Source: Proteiniborus sp. DW1
Lineage (GTDB): Bacteria > Bacillota > Clostridia > Tissierellales > Proteiniboraceae
DNA: 61,465 bases
Direction: 5' to 3'
NCBI RefSeq assembly: GCF_900095305.1
Contig: NZ_FMDO01000039.1
Location: forward strand, 1 to 61,465
Shown here: positions 29,403 through 37,291 of the stretch, in pieces
Position numbering within the stretch: the stretch's first letter is position 1
Layout: each line of letters starts with the position of its first letter
Position numbers and translations under genes: made by a program
The notes under the pieces: generated by a model
The model's input: the letters and a program-made list of their open reading frames with translations, nothing else
Database searches by the model: none
Told to the model about the DNA's origin: nothing

Positions 29403-29959
29403 TAATTTATTATACTTCTATTGACTATTTCCTTTAGAGCTTTTGTGATTAATGGTGCTCCATTAGTATATCTATCTACACCAAAAATTTTGCCAATATC
29501 ACCAATTCCAATAATAAGTGGAACTGAAAAACTATTCAAAATATCTACTGTATCCCCGTACAATATTTTAGTATCTGTTTCAAATCCATTCTTATCTACA
29601 GCATTTTCTACAATCTTGCCAGTATGATCAATAGAAAAATCAACCTCAATCCCCTTTACGCCCTCAGTATTAGATGCTACTGCTATAACTCCTAACACTT
29701 CAATATTTGGGTTAGTAAGTAGATGGGCTAAAGCCTGTTCACCTTTTCCTAGATTGGGATCTCCAATATCATCAACCATAACTACTACAGGGTCGTATAA
29801 TGCTGATTCAATTAGCTTTGCTATTTCTTCACCACTTATTGGAGTAGGATTGCCAGCAGATCTAGAAATACATCTACCCCCAATATTCATAGTAGCTCTT
29901 TCTACTGCTTTTTGTGCAACTTCATCTCCATCTGTAACAAGTATTATTTTCCTTTTCAT
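29402..29959 (-). CDS. spoVAEa: Stage V sporulation protein AE, SpoVAEa type
   Basis: 185 aa soluble protein beginning KRKIILVTDGDEVAQKAVE, with RSAGNPTPISGEEI, MVDDIGDPNLGKGEQALAHLL and a C-terminal GIGDIGKIFG. SpoVAEa is the soluble member of the spoVA operon. The operon's products move dipicolinic acid into the spore and out at germination. It is the last gene, ending at a strong bidirectional terminator. Confidence 0.9.
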   Translation of the reverse strand: MKRKIILVTDGDEVAQKAVERATMNIGGRCISRSAGNPTPISGEEIAKLIESALYDPVVVMVDDIGDPNLGKGEQALAHLLTNPNIEVLGVIAVASNTEGVKGIEVDFSIDHTGKIVENAVDKNGFETDTKILYGDTVDILNSFSVPLIIGIGDIGKIFGVDRYTNGAPLITKALKEIVNRSIIN

Positions 29960-29979
29960 TTCCTCTCTTCTACTCCTTA

Positions 29980-30336
29980 TTATTCTTTAGTCTTTGGATT
30001 GAAAATAACAGCCATAATATAACCAAAGAAAATTGCTGCAGCTACACCTCCAGCAGTTGCAGTTATTCCACCAGTAAAGGCCCCTATTATTCCGTCCTTT
30101 TTAACCGCCTCTATTACACCCTTACCTAATGCATATCCGAATCCTGGTAATGGGACAGTAGCTCCTGCACCTCCAAATTGAACAATAGGTTCATATATTC
30201 CTATAGCTGTAAGTACGACTCCTGTTGTCACAAATAGAACTAGTACATGTGCAGGAGTAAGCTTTGTAGTGTCCATAATTATTTGTCCAATTACGCATAT
30301 AATACCTCCTACTATAAATGCTTTAATAATATCCAT
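29980..30336 (-). CDS. spoVAEb: Stage V sporulation protein AE, membrane subunit SpoVAEb
   Basis: 118 aa, four membrane helices, with GGIICVIGQIIMDTTKLTPAH and FGGAGATVPLPGFG typical of the SpoVAC/SpoVAE membrane family. It is a likely channel component for dipicolinic acid together with SpoVAC. SD GGGAGG precedes the ATG. It is 11 bases downstream of spoVAD. Confidence 0.93.
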   Translation of the reverse strand: MDIIKAFIVGGIICVIGQIIMDTTKLTPAHVLVLFVTTGVVLTAIGIYEPIVQFGGAGATVPLPGFGYALGKGVIEAVKKDGIIGAFTGGITATAGGVAAAIFFGYIMAVIFNPKTKE

Positions 30337-30347
30337 AAAACGCCTCC

Positions 30348-31364
30348 CTATCTCACATTGCTAATTGTCACTGCATGGGCTATTCCTGGAATTGATTCTC
30401 CTTGCTGAATTATGGTTGGAGACAAGAGCGCTCCGGTGGAAACTAGCATTATTCTTTTTAATTTTCCTGCTTTTAATGCCTTATATAAATATCCTGCAAA
30501 GACTACTGCTGAGCAACCACAGCCACTTCCTCCAGCATGAGTATCTTGTCTTTCCGCATCGAATATTTCAATTCCACAATCCATAAAGACTTTTGATACA
30601 TCATACCCTTCCTTAACAATTAGCTCCTCTGCTATCTCCTTTCCTACAGTAGCTAAATCACCAGTAATTATCATATCATAATCTTCAGGCTTAAATCCGG
30701 TATCCTTAAAATGTTGTATTATAGTATCAGCAGCTGCAGGAGCCATAGCTGGTCCCATATTATTAGCATTTGAAATCCCTGGATCTATAATCCTTCCTGT
30801 AGTCAAATGGGTGATATATGGTCCATTTCCATTCGAAGATAATACAGATGCTCCTGCTCCTGTAACTGTCCATTGTGCAGTTGGCGGCCTTTGATTACCG
30901 TGTTCTAAAGGAAACCTAAACTGTCTTTCAGCTGCGCTAAAATGACTAGACGTAACACATACAACCGTATCTGCAAATCCACCATCTATTGCCATAGCTC
31001 CTAAACTTAAGGACTCTGTCTTAGTAGAGCATGCTCCATACAAGCCAAAGAATGGTATCTTAAGTTGTCTTGCAGCATAGGATGATGAAACTATTTGATT
31101 TAGTAAATCGCCTGCAAATAAATAATCCACCTGAGAAGGTACCAGTTTTGCATTTTTTAAAGCTAGATTAACTGCTTCCTGCTGTAACTTTGCTTCTGCT
31201 TTTTCCCAGCTATCCTCTCCCCATAAGTCATCAGCTAAAACTAAATCAAAATAATCTTTTAGAGGACCATCTCCTTCTTTAGGCCCTACTATAGTAGCTG
31301 TAGAAATTATGGAAGGAGGATTTTCTAGAGTTACTGTTTGCTTACCTAATCTTTTTTGTACCAA
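30348..31364 (-). CDS. spoVAD: Stage V sporulation protein AD
   Basis: 338 aa thiolase-like fold. SpoVAD binds dipicolinic acid in Bacillus. Markers are ENPPSIISTATIVGPKEG, LFGACSTK-like YGACSTKTESLSLGAMA and HAGGSGCGCSAVVF. The start is a TTG with the SD GGGAGG 7 bases upstream. It is located in the normal AC-AD-AE order. Confidence 0.96.
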   Translation of the reverse strand: MVQKRLGKQTVTLENPPSIISTATIVGPKEGDGPLKDYFDLVLADDLWGEDSWEKAEAKLQQEAVNLALKNAKLVPSQVDYLFAGDLLNQIVSSSYAARQLKIPFFGLYGACSTKTESLSLGAMAIDGGFADTVVCVTSSHFSAAERQFRFPLEHGNQRPPTAQWTVTGAGASVLSSNGNGPYITHLTTGRIIDPGISNANNMGPAMAPAAADTIIQHFKDTGFKPEDYDMIITGDLATVGKEIAEELIVKEGYDVSKVFMDCGIEIFDAERQDTHAGGSGCGCSAVVFAGYLYKALKAGKLKRIMLVSTGALLSPTIIQQGESIPGIAHAVTISNVR

Positions 31365-31376
31365 ACTATTACCTCC

Positions 31377-31820
31377 CTATTTACTAAGTAGTAAGTAAAT
31401 AATACCAACTAATATTGAGCTCCCATATCCATATACCAATACAGGACCTGCTATAACAAACATTTTAGATGCTACTCCAAGAACAAAACCTTCTCTTTTA
31501 AACTCCATAGCAGGAGAAACTATGGCATTAGCAAAACCTGTAATAGGAACTATAGAGCCTGCCCCTGCTCTTTTTCCTAATCTATCGTATACTCCTAGCC
31601 CAGTCAAAAATGAACCTAAAAAGACTAATGATATAGCTGTTGCAGCAGCTACAGCTTTTTCATCTAAATTTTTTCCTTTAAAGAAGTTTGTGATTATTTG
31701 ACCTATTACACTAATTAATCCTCCAACAATAAATGCCCAAATACAATTTTTAATATAGTTAGGCTTGGGCATTTTTTTCTTCACATATTCGTAATAATCT
31801 TTTTGATTTATATTGTCCAT
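31377..31820 (-). CDS. spoVAC: Stage V sporulation protein AC
   Basis: 147 aa with four membrane helices after a polar N-terminus (NQKDYYEYVKKKMPKPNY). It has FIVGGLISVIGQIITNFF and AGAGSIVPITGFANAIVSPAMEF. In Bacillus SpoVAC behaves as a mechanosensitive channel component for dipicolinic acid. SD GGGAGATG precedes the ATG; it starts 15 bases after the 48-aa small gene. Confidence 0.95.
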   Translation of the reverse strand: MDNINQKDYYEYVKKKMPKPNYIKNCIWAFIVGGLISVIGQIITNFFKGKNLDEKAVAAATAISLVFLGSFLTGLGVYDRLGKRAGAGSIVPITGFANAIVSPAMEFKREGFVLGVASKMFVIAGPVLVYGYGSSILVGIIYLLLSK

Positions 31821-31835
31821 TTAATTCATCTCCCT

Positions 31836-31982
31836 TCACCTAATATTATTTGTTTTTTCTTTTAATTTTATCTTAGATATATGGTCATAAGGGTGATAGT
31901 TATTATCTTGATATCTACTTCTTTGATTCTCTATCTCATCATTAATATGAGACACTATACTGATATCCTTATATCTATCCAT
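31836..31982 (-). CDS. Small protein gene in the spoVA operon, 48 aa
   Basis: This fills the spoVAB-spoVAC gap. ATG at 31982, stop TGA at 31836. The product is hydrophilic with no membrane segment (starts MDRYKDISIVSHINDEIE, ends KEKTNNIR) and is rich in Asp, Tyr, Arg and Asn. An SD-like AAGAAGGTG lies 11 bases upstream, slightly far. It keeps the tight spacing of the operon (24 bases after spoVAB, 15 before spoVAC). I recognise no family. Confidence 0.6.
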   Translation of the reverse strand: MDRYKDISIVSHINDEIENQRSRYQDNNYHPYDHISKIKLKEKTNNIR

Positions 31983-32006
31983 AAAAAACTTTTCACCTTC
32001 TTTAAA

Positions 32007-32429
32007 TTAATGTTTTCCTATAATACCCCAACTAAAGAAAGAACCTACTACTTTACCTAAAGCAATTGATATAAGTACTGCAAGAATATATTTTTCTATT
32101 TGTACTCTTCTAAATAATACTGGCATGACATTAAGCACCTCTGCTAAGGCTGAAGCTAATAGTCCTACAAATGCACCAAATGTAAATCCCATTAATATTA
32201 GGAATACTTTAGATTTAATTCCTATACTCCATCCAATTAATGTTGATAGTGCAAAATAAGTCGCAGAAAAAGATAAGGTAATTTCATACGTTCCTATTTT
32301 ATCTGAAGTATCTGTAACCTGTGCTAATCTTGGAACAATATCTAAAAGAGCTATAAAAGCTGCAGCTGCAGTTCCAACTAAGGCTCCGCCAGATAGGGCA
32401 AGCACAAAAAGGAATAGTTGCTTTATCAT
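32007..32429 (-). CDS. spoVAB: Stage V sporulation protein AB
   Basis: 140 aa, about four to five helices, with LSGGALVGTAAAAFIALLDIVPRL and GFTFGAFVGLLASALAEVLNVMPV as in SpoVAB. Its exact role in dipicolinic acid movement is not known. SD AAGGTGG precedes the ATG by about 12 bases. It follows spoVAA by 22 bases. Confidence 0.93.
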   Translation of the reverse strand: MIKQLFLFVLALSGGALVGTAAAAFIALLDIVPRLAQVTDTSDKIGTYEITLSFSATYFALSTLIGWSIGIKSKVFLILMGFTFGAFVGLLASALAEVLNVMPVLFRRVQIEKYILAVLISIALGKVVGSFFSWGIIGKH

Positions 32430-32451
32430 ATAAATATAACACCACCTTAAG

Positions 32452-33063
32452 TTAATTATGCTTAGTTTTGTCTAGTATATAGTCATCAATATTTTTTTGA
32501 TACATAAACATTTCAACTTCAAGTGGACTAGGTTCCTTTTTCCATTTATTTTGGAACATGTGATTAAAAAATACAGTCATGCCAGTGCCTATTCCAACTG
32601 AATAAGGTATTAACAATATTAGAGGCTTACTATTCTCCTCACCCGTAACCATATGATAAATTATCTGTAATGATTGATGCATATTTACATCTGCATGAAA
32701 ATTAACTATAGCTAGACCTGCTCCAAGAAAAAGAATGAAACAAACTAAAACTGTTTTTATTATATTAAATATCTTGCTTTCATTACTATTATTTCCCTGA
32801 ACATCAACCAATATCTCTGCTTCACCCATTACGGTTAATTCTATGTCTTTGTTGAACTCATGTATTACATTGATAATTCTCAAGGCAGGGATTACATCGT
32901 TTATTTTTTTGCCAGATACATCATGGACTTTAAGTTCTAATAGCGAATCTTCCATAGTCTTATCAGTACACAACAATGATGCTACATCCTTAATTCTAAT
33001 TGTCTGCCCTGGTTTTGCAGTAATTTTAGGCTCTATTTGAATATATAGCTTTACATTGTCTAT
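32452..33063 (-). CDS. spoVAA: Stage V sporulation protein AA, apparent AUA start
   Basis: 203 aa with this start, close to the about 206 aa of Bacillus SpoVAA. The N-terminal domain (KLYIQIEPKITAKPGQTIRI) aligns with the start of Bacillus SpoVAA; two helices follow and the conserved PSPLEVEMFMYQ ends the protein. The frame from its upstream stop (33088-33090) to this domain holds no ATG, GTG or TTG. The first such codon is a TTG at 32976, which would remove the conserved N-terminus and has no SD. An AUA at 33063-33061 sits 6 bases behind GGGGGGG; AUU at 33069 is the other option. Confidence 0.85.
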   Translation of the reverse strand: MDNVKLYIQIEPKITAKPGQTIRIKDVASLLCTDKTMEDSLLELKVHDVSGKKINDVIPALRIINVIHEFNKDIELTVMGEAEILVDVQGNNSNESKIFNIIKTVLVCFILFLGAGLAIVNFHADVNMHQSLQIIYHMVTGEENSKPLILLIPYSVGIGTGMTVFFNHMFQNKWKKEPSPLEVEMFMYQKNIDDYILDKTKHN

Positions 33064-33077
33064 AAAAATCCCCCCCT

Positions 33078-33218
33078 TTACTCTAAGTTAATTACTAAAG
33101 TTGCTCGTTTTGGTTCTTCGTTTGCTGAATTATAGTTTTGATAGCAAAAATAACTTGCTATAATTATTGACAGTATTATAAAGCAAAATCCAATTACTTT
33201 TGCTATTTTAATTTTCAT
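33078..33218 (-). CDS. Small membrane peptide gene at the head of the spoVA operon, 46 aa
   Basis: ATG at 33218, stop TAA at 33078-33080. The peptide has a short basic start (MKIKIAKV), one hydrophobic helix (about residues 8-24) and a polar tail (NSANEEPKRATLVINLE), so it should be a single-pass membrane peptide. SD GTGGAG lies 8 bases upstream. Its stop codon runs directly into the SD of spoVAA (TAAAGGGGGGG), so it may couple translation of spoVAA. I recognise no family. Confidence 0.65.
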   Translation of the reverse strand: MKIKIAKVIGFCFIILSIIIASYFCYQNYNSANEEPKRATLVINLE

Positions 33219-33246
33219 ACAATCAACTCCACTTAGTTTATAACTT

Positions 33247-33276
33247 TATTATTTACTAATACATTTTTTTAATGCA
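33247..33276 (-). promoter_or_regulatory. Possible sigma-G promoter of the spoVA operon
   Basis: TGCATT, a 17-bp spacer and AATAATA on the minus strand, about 30 bases upstream of the 46-aa gene. This is near the sigma-G pattern (GCATR, then CATNNTA); spoVA is under sigma-G in Bacillus. The -10 lacks the first C, and the region is AT-rich. Confidence 0.4.
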
Positions 33277-33283
33277 AAAAAAT

Positions 33284-33307
33284 AAAGGTATGATTTTTCA
33301 TACCTTT
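33284..33307 (-). terminator. Terminator overlapping the sigF stop codon
   Basis: A perfect 10-bp stem AAAGGTATGA/TCATACCTTT with a 4-base loop is followed by ATTTTTTT on the minus strand. It separates the spoIIA-sigF transcript from spoVA. Confidence 0.92.
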
Positions 33308-34065
33308 GTTAACATATCTTTCATGTCATGAAGAACTCTTTTTTCAATTCTAGATACTTGTACCTGTGAAATACCAAGCATGCTTGCTATTTCAGTCTGA
33401 GTTTTATCTTTAAAATACCTCATTATTATGATTTGTCTATCTCTTGGCTTTAATTGACCCAAAATTTGTTTTAAGGTTATCTTATCCAATACTTCAATAT
33501 CTTCATCTTCATTTGTCATGACTTTATCTATTAAATGTATAGGAGAACCGTCATTTTGATGAATCACATCATAGAGATAATCAGGCTGAGCATTGGAGTC
33601 TAATGCCATAACAACTTCTTCCTTATCTACACAAATTTCATCAGCTATTTCTTGAATATTAGGTTCTCTTCCTAAATCTTTTGTTAACTTCTCTTTCGCA
33701 ATATTTGCTTTCATAGCAGTTTGTTTTAAGGATCTACTGACTTTTATTATTCCATCATCCCTTAAAAACCTTTTTATTTCTCCAACAATCATTGGAACAG
33801 CATATGTTGAAAACTTCACATCATAATTTATATCGAATTTTTGAATTGCCTTTAATAATCCAATACAGCCTAATTGATACAAATCTTCGGGCTCATGACC
33901 TCTATTTATGAATCTCCTAAGTACGCTTTTTACAAGACCAAGATTATGGTTTACTAACAAAGTCTGTGCATTTTCATCACCCTGCTGGGCTTTTTTTATC
34001 AAATCCATTGTTTCAGAGTGACTCAACAAGCCATAATTATTTTTTTTAACAGAGCTAGATTCCAT
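33298..34065 (-). CDS. sigF: RNA polymerase sigma-F factor
   Basis: 255 aa forespore sigma factor. Region 2 has DLYQLGCIGLLKAIQKFD and YAVPMIVGEIKRFLRDDG; region 4 ends with SMLGISQVQVSRIEKRVLHDMK. Third gene of spoIIAA-spoIIAB-sigF, with an SD (GAGGAG) at the end of spoIIAB. It is held inactive by SpoIIAB and freed when SpoIIAA is dephosphorylated. Confidence 0.97.
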   Translation of the reverse strand: MESSSVKKNNYGLLSHSETMDLIKKAQQGDENAQTLLVNHNLGLVKSVLRRFINRGHEPEDLYQLGCIGLLKAIQKFDINYDVKFSTYAVPMIVGEIKRFLRDDGIIKVSRSLKQTAMKANIAKEKLTKDLGREPNIQEIADEICVDKEEVVMALDSNAQPDYLYDVIHQNDGSPIHLIDKVMTNEDEDIEVLDKITLKQILGQLKPRDRQIIIMRYFKDKTQTEIASMLGISQVQVSRIEKRVLHDMKDMLTKV

Positions 34066-34070
34066 ATTAT

Positions 34071-34508
34071 CTACTCCTCAACTTTTACACTTTTAAATAC
34101 TTTCACCATTTTAATCTTGGTGCCCTTTCCTACTTCTGAAGATAACTGAAGTTCATCCATAAATGTTTCCATAACAGTAAAGCCCATTCCCGATCGTTCA
34201 AGTTCTGGCTTAGATGTATAGAATGGTTCAGTGGCTTTATCGATGTCCTCAATCCCTACTCCATTATCTTCAACTATAATTTCAATTTTATTTTCTTCAA
34301 TTTTACATTCAATAATTACTGTTCCTATTTTATCTTCATATCCATGAATTATAGCATTTGTAACAGCTTCAGAAACTGCAGTCTTTATATCAGATAATTC
34401 TTCAATTGTAGGATCTAGTTGAGCAGCAAAAGAAGCTACAACCACTCTTGCAAATGCTTCATTTTGTGACTTACTAGGAAATTCTAATCTCATACTATTT
34501 TGTACCAT
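34071..34508 (-). CDS. spoIIAB: Anti-sigma-F factor SpoIIAB
   Basis: 145 aa GHKL-family kinase and anti-sigma factor. The N box is [13 protein letters not shown] and the G1/G2 boxes are [11 protein letters not shown] and [15 protein letters not shown]. It binds SigF and phosphorylates SpoIIAA. It lies 15 bases downstream of spoIIAA and 5 bases upstream of sigF. Confidence 0.97.
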   Translation of the reverse strand: MVQNSMRLEFPSKSQNEAFARVVVASFAAQLDPTIEELSDIKTAVSEAVTNAIIHGYEDKIGTVIIECKIEENKIEIIVEDNGVGIEDIDKATEPFYTSKPELERSGMGFTVMETFMDELQLSSEVGKGTKIKMVKVFKSVKVEE

Positions 34509-34523
34509 ATAAAATCACTCCTT

Positions 34524-34859
34524 TTAAAGATTTACTGGAATATCTTCTAAACTATTGTACATTTGTACAATTTTTAGAATCCCAGACATCTTTAATATTT
34601 TTTCAACTCTTGGAGAAACATTTATTAAAAACAACTTTCCCCCATTATCAGATACATTTTTATATCTTCCCATTATTAATCCAATACCTGAACTATCCAT
34701 AAAGTTTAATCGTTTTAGATCTAAGACAATATGTACCAATCTCCTTTCAAAATATGCCTTATCTATCTCCTTTCTAACTTCCTCTGAATAATGATGATCA
34801 AGTTCTCCGTTAAAATTCACAATAAGCATTTTATCTCTTGTATCAAGTGAAATTCTCAA
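34524..34859 (-). CDS. spoIIAA: Anti-anti-sigma factor SpoIIAA
   Basis: 111 aa STAS-domain protein. The phosphorylation site is S56 in FMDSSGIGLIMGRYK, and GELDHHYSEEVR is conserved. The unphosphorylated form releases SigF from SpoIIAB. The start is a TTG behind GGAGGAGAGG. It is first in the operon, about 40 bases downstream of a sigma-H-type promoter. Confidence 0.97.
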   Translation of the reverse strand: MRISLDTRDKMLIVNFNGELDHHYSEEVRKEIDKAYFERRLVHIVLDLKRLNFMDSSGIGLIMGRYKNVSDNGGKLFLINVSPRVEKILKMSGILKIVQMYNSLEDIPVNL

Positions 34860-34898
34860 AATCCTCTCCTCCTCTATTCGCTAATTCTCTTTTGAGTT

Positions 34899-34926
34899 AT
34901 TCTCTATATAGATAAACTTCTCCTTC
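34899..34926 (-). promoter_or_regulatory. Sigma-H-type promoter of the spoIIA operon
   Basis: GAAGGAGAA, a 12-bp spacer and AGAGAAT on the minus strand, fitting the sigma-H pattern (RNAGGAWWW, 11-12 bp, RNNGAAT) with one mismatch. spoIIA is a known sigma-H/Spo0A target in Bacillus. No exact Spo0A box is visible nearby. Confidence 0.65.
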
Positions 34927-35026
34927 AATGAAAATTGTCTTGTTTTGTTTTTATATATGTTAAAATGGAACTTATTGTATGTGTAAAACAAGAATTTTTG
35001 TAAAGATAAAAAAACAAAAAAATAAA

Positions 35027-35044
35027 AAGGACCTTTTGGTCCTT
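35027..35044 (-). terminator. Terminator after folD
   Basis: AAGGACC/GGTCCTT with a 4-base loop, then TTTATTTTTTTGTTTTTTT on the minus strand. Confidence 0.92.
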
Positions 35045-35058
35045 ATAGTGATTACTTG

Positions 35059-35910
35059 TTATTTTAATATATTCTTACATGCAATGATTACATGGCTTAG
35101 CAGTATTGCTGATGTAACACTACCTACTCCTCCAGGTACAGGAGTAATGGCTTTTACATTTGAAACTACATTGTCATAATCTACATCTCCACATATTTTC
35201 CCTTCACCTGCATCATTAATTCCTACATCTACCACAACACTGTTCTCGGTAAAATATTCTTTACCTAGCATTCTTGCCTTACCAACAGCTGCCACTACTA
35301 TATCTGCATTAGCAGTTACCTCTGGTAAATTCTTAGTTTTTGAGTGACATATTGTAACAGTTGAACTTTCGCCTAAGAACATCATGCTTAGTGGCCTTCC
35401 AACTACCATACTTCTATTTATAATAGCTACATTTGCGCCCACTAGCGGTATGTTATAGTGCTTAAGAATCTCTATAACTGCCTTCGGCGTACAAGGAACA
35501 AATCCGTCTAATTCTCCTTCAAAAACTTTTTCAAGATTCAAAGGATTCATGCAATCAACATCTTTTCTTGGATCTATTAAGTTTTTAATTATTTCATAAT
35601 CAATGTGAGATGGTAAAGGTCTAAACATCAAAATTCCATGAATATTATTATCCTCATTCACATTCTTTAATAGCTCAACAAATTTATCCATCGGAGTATC
35701 TACAGGCACTTCAAATACACGAGCTTGTATGCCTACAGACTCGCAGTTTTTAATTACACCTTTTTCATAAGAAACATCATCTGGTCTATTTCCCATTCTT
35801 ATAATTCCAAGAGTTGGAATAACCCCTTTTTGCTTCAGTACATCAGATTCTGACTTAATTCTTTCCTTTATTGTCTTAGCAACAGGTGCTCCTTTCAAAA
35901 TTTCAGCCAT
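35059..35910 (-). CDS. folD: FolD-like methylenetetrahydrofolate dehydrogenase/cyclohydrolase, variant active site
   Basis: 283 aa, normal FolD length. The NADP-binding half has AIINRSMVVGRPLSMMFL, ADIVVAAVGKARML and the C-terminal TPVPGGVGSVTSAILL. In the catalytic half the Tyr is kept (Y48), but the Lys four residues later is Val (V52), the Gln of the QLPLP motif is Phe (F96 in MFRPLP), and DVDG is DVDC. Lys and Gln are needed for cyclohydrolase activity in characterised FolD, so this may be mainly a dehydrogenase or have another folate role. It is a single gene with terminator. Confidence 0.85.
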   Translation of the reverse strand: MAEILKGAPVAKTIKERIKSESDVLKQKGVIPTLGIIRMGNRPDDVSYEKGVIKNCESVGIQARVFEVPVDTPMDKFVELLKNVNEDNNIHGILMFRPLPSHIDYEIIKNLIDPRKDVDCMNPLNLEKVFEGELDGFVPCTPKAVIEILKHYNIPLVGANVAIINRSMVVGRPLSMMFLGESSTVTICHSKTKNLPEVTANADIVVAAVGKARMLGKEYFTENSVVVDVGINDAGEGKICGDVDYDNVVSNVKAITPVPGGVGSVTSAILLSHVIIACKNILK

Positions 35911-36053
35911 ATATAAAACCTTCCTTTCCTTTATTTTTTAAATTAGTCAAGAAATAGTATGTAAGATGTAGTTGCTTGAAACAAGCTATTCTATATAATT
36001 TTAGCACAATAGCAAACTTTTATTCACTCTAACACATGAAATCCTAAGATTAA

Positions 36054-36113
36054 AAAGTTCTATTAGATATGAAGATTCATATAAATCAAATACTAATAAA
36101 ACTTTCTAAATCA
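36054..36113 (-). terminator. Weak terminator-like hairpin after the NlpC/P60 gene
   Basis: AAAGTTTTATTAG and CTAATAGAACTTT can pair around a 30-base AT-rich loop, followed by TTAATCTT on the minus strand. The stem has a mismatch and is weak. Confidence 0.35.
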
Positions 36114-36121
36114 CAAGATTT

Positions 36122-37174
36122 TTAATTTTCAATTATTCTTCTTGCAGTAACATATCTTTTACCGTAGTAAGAAGAATTTATTTCATCAATTTTTACTTTC
36201 TTAGATCCTGTAGAAGAATGTATCATTTTACCATCTCCAATATAGAGACCTACATGTGATATTCCTTTTCCGCTAGTGTTAAAAAATACCAAATCTCCAA
36301 CACTTAAATCCTCCTTGTCCACCTTCACACCTAAATTAGCTTGTTGACTAGATGAACGCGGTAGCTTTATTCCTATCTGTAAGTATGCAGAGTATATCAA
36401 ACCTGAACAATCATAACCTTTTTTACCAGAATCCCCGTAGACGTAAGGTTTACCAATTGAATTATATGCATATTCTACTACCTTGCTAACATTGGTAGCT
36501 GCTTTTCTATTAAAAGAAGATCTTGAAGCCTGTATGTTCTCATTATTAAGAGATACCAGTAACGAATTCACCAAAAACTCATTTCCTTCTTCATCTAGTA
36601 TTATGTATTGATTATCTCTAAAATCTTTTATGTATAGTATATCTGCCTTTTTAATATGTAAATATTTATTTTCAGTATTTTTTACAGTAATGGTTGCTGT
36701 TGCTATTCCATAAGATATATTTTCTTTTTCTATGGAGCGTTCCTCAACATCTGAAAGGAGTACATACCCAGTTTTTTGATCTTCTTCTGTCTTAAACAAG
36801 CCAAATTGCTCACCTAAGCTCTCTAAATGAAGAATTTCATCTACTACTAATTCTTTAAGAGGACTTGAATTAGTATTAGGTTCACTATACATAACAGCTG
36901 TGTTATTTTTGATTTTAAATATCTTTGTTTTTTTCGTGGTTAAAAGTATATAATGCTTGTCCACATAATATATCCCTTTATCATCGTTAATTATATACTG
37001 ATTTTCATTTTCATCAGAAATATACACCCTATCTCCTTGCAAAAAAGTGGTAACGTTTTCATTGTCCTTATCTATTAAATTTGCTTTATTAACAAACACT
37101 CCTGTATCTCCAAAAGCTGTGTCCGACATAAATATTAAGGCTGCTACAGTTATTGCTGCTAATCCTCTTTTCAT
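36122..37174 (-). CDS. Secreted NlpC/P60 endopeptidase with SH3-like domain
   Basis: 350 aa. A signal peptide (about 1-22, ending near TAFG) is followed by an SH3-like or unassigned wall-binding region (about residues 80-150) and a C-terminal NlpC/P60 domain (about 225-345). The catalytic Cys is in KKGYDCSGLIYSAYLQ, the His in ISHVGLYIGDGKMIH. It should cleave the wall peptide. The start at 37174 uses the SD GAGGGG at 11 bases; a GTG at 37183 lies too close to it. It follows rnpB on the transcript side, separated by a terminator. Confidence 0.92.
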   Translation of the reverse strand: MKRGLAAITVAALIFMSDTAFGDTGVFVNKANLIDKDNENVTTFLQGDRVYISDENENQYIINDDKGIYYVDKHYILLTTKKTKIFKIKNNTAVMYSEPNTNSSPLKELVVDEILHLESLGEQFGLFKTEEDQKTGYVLLSDVEERSIEKENISYGIATATITVKNTENKYLHIKKADILYIKDFRDNQYIILDEEGNEFLVNSLLVSLNNENIQASRSSFNRKAATNVSKVVEYAYNSIGKPYVYGDSGKKGYDCSGLIYSAYLQIGIKLPRSSSQQANLGVKVDKEDLSVGDLVFFNTSGKGISHVGLYIGDGKMIHSSTGSKKVKIDEINSSYYGKRYVTARRIIEN

Positions 37175-37291
37175 CAGCTTCACATCCCCTCAGTTAGTTA
37201 CAAATATATAATTAGAAACTCAATTATTAATATTATATTACATTAGTATTACAATGGCAACATACTTTGAACTTTTTCTGTTTAAACATAT

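Noticed and set aside
32452-32976. Shorter spoVAA beginning at TTG 32976
   Set aside because: It lacks an SD and would delete the conserved N-terminal domain that continues in frame upstream.
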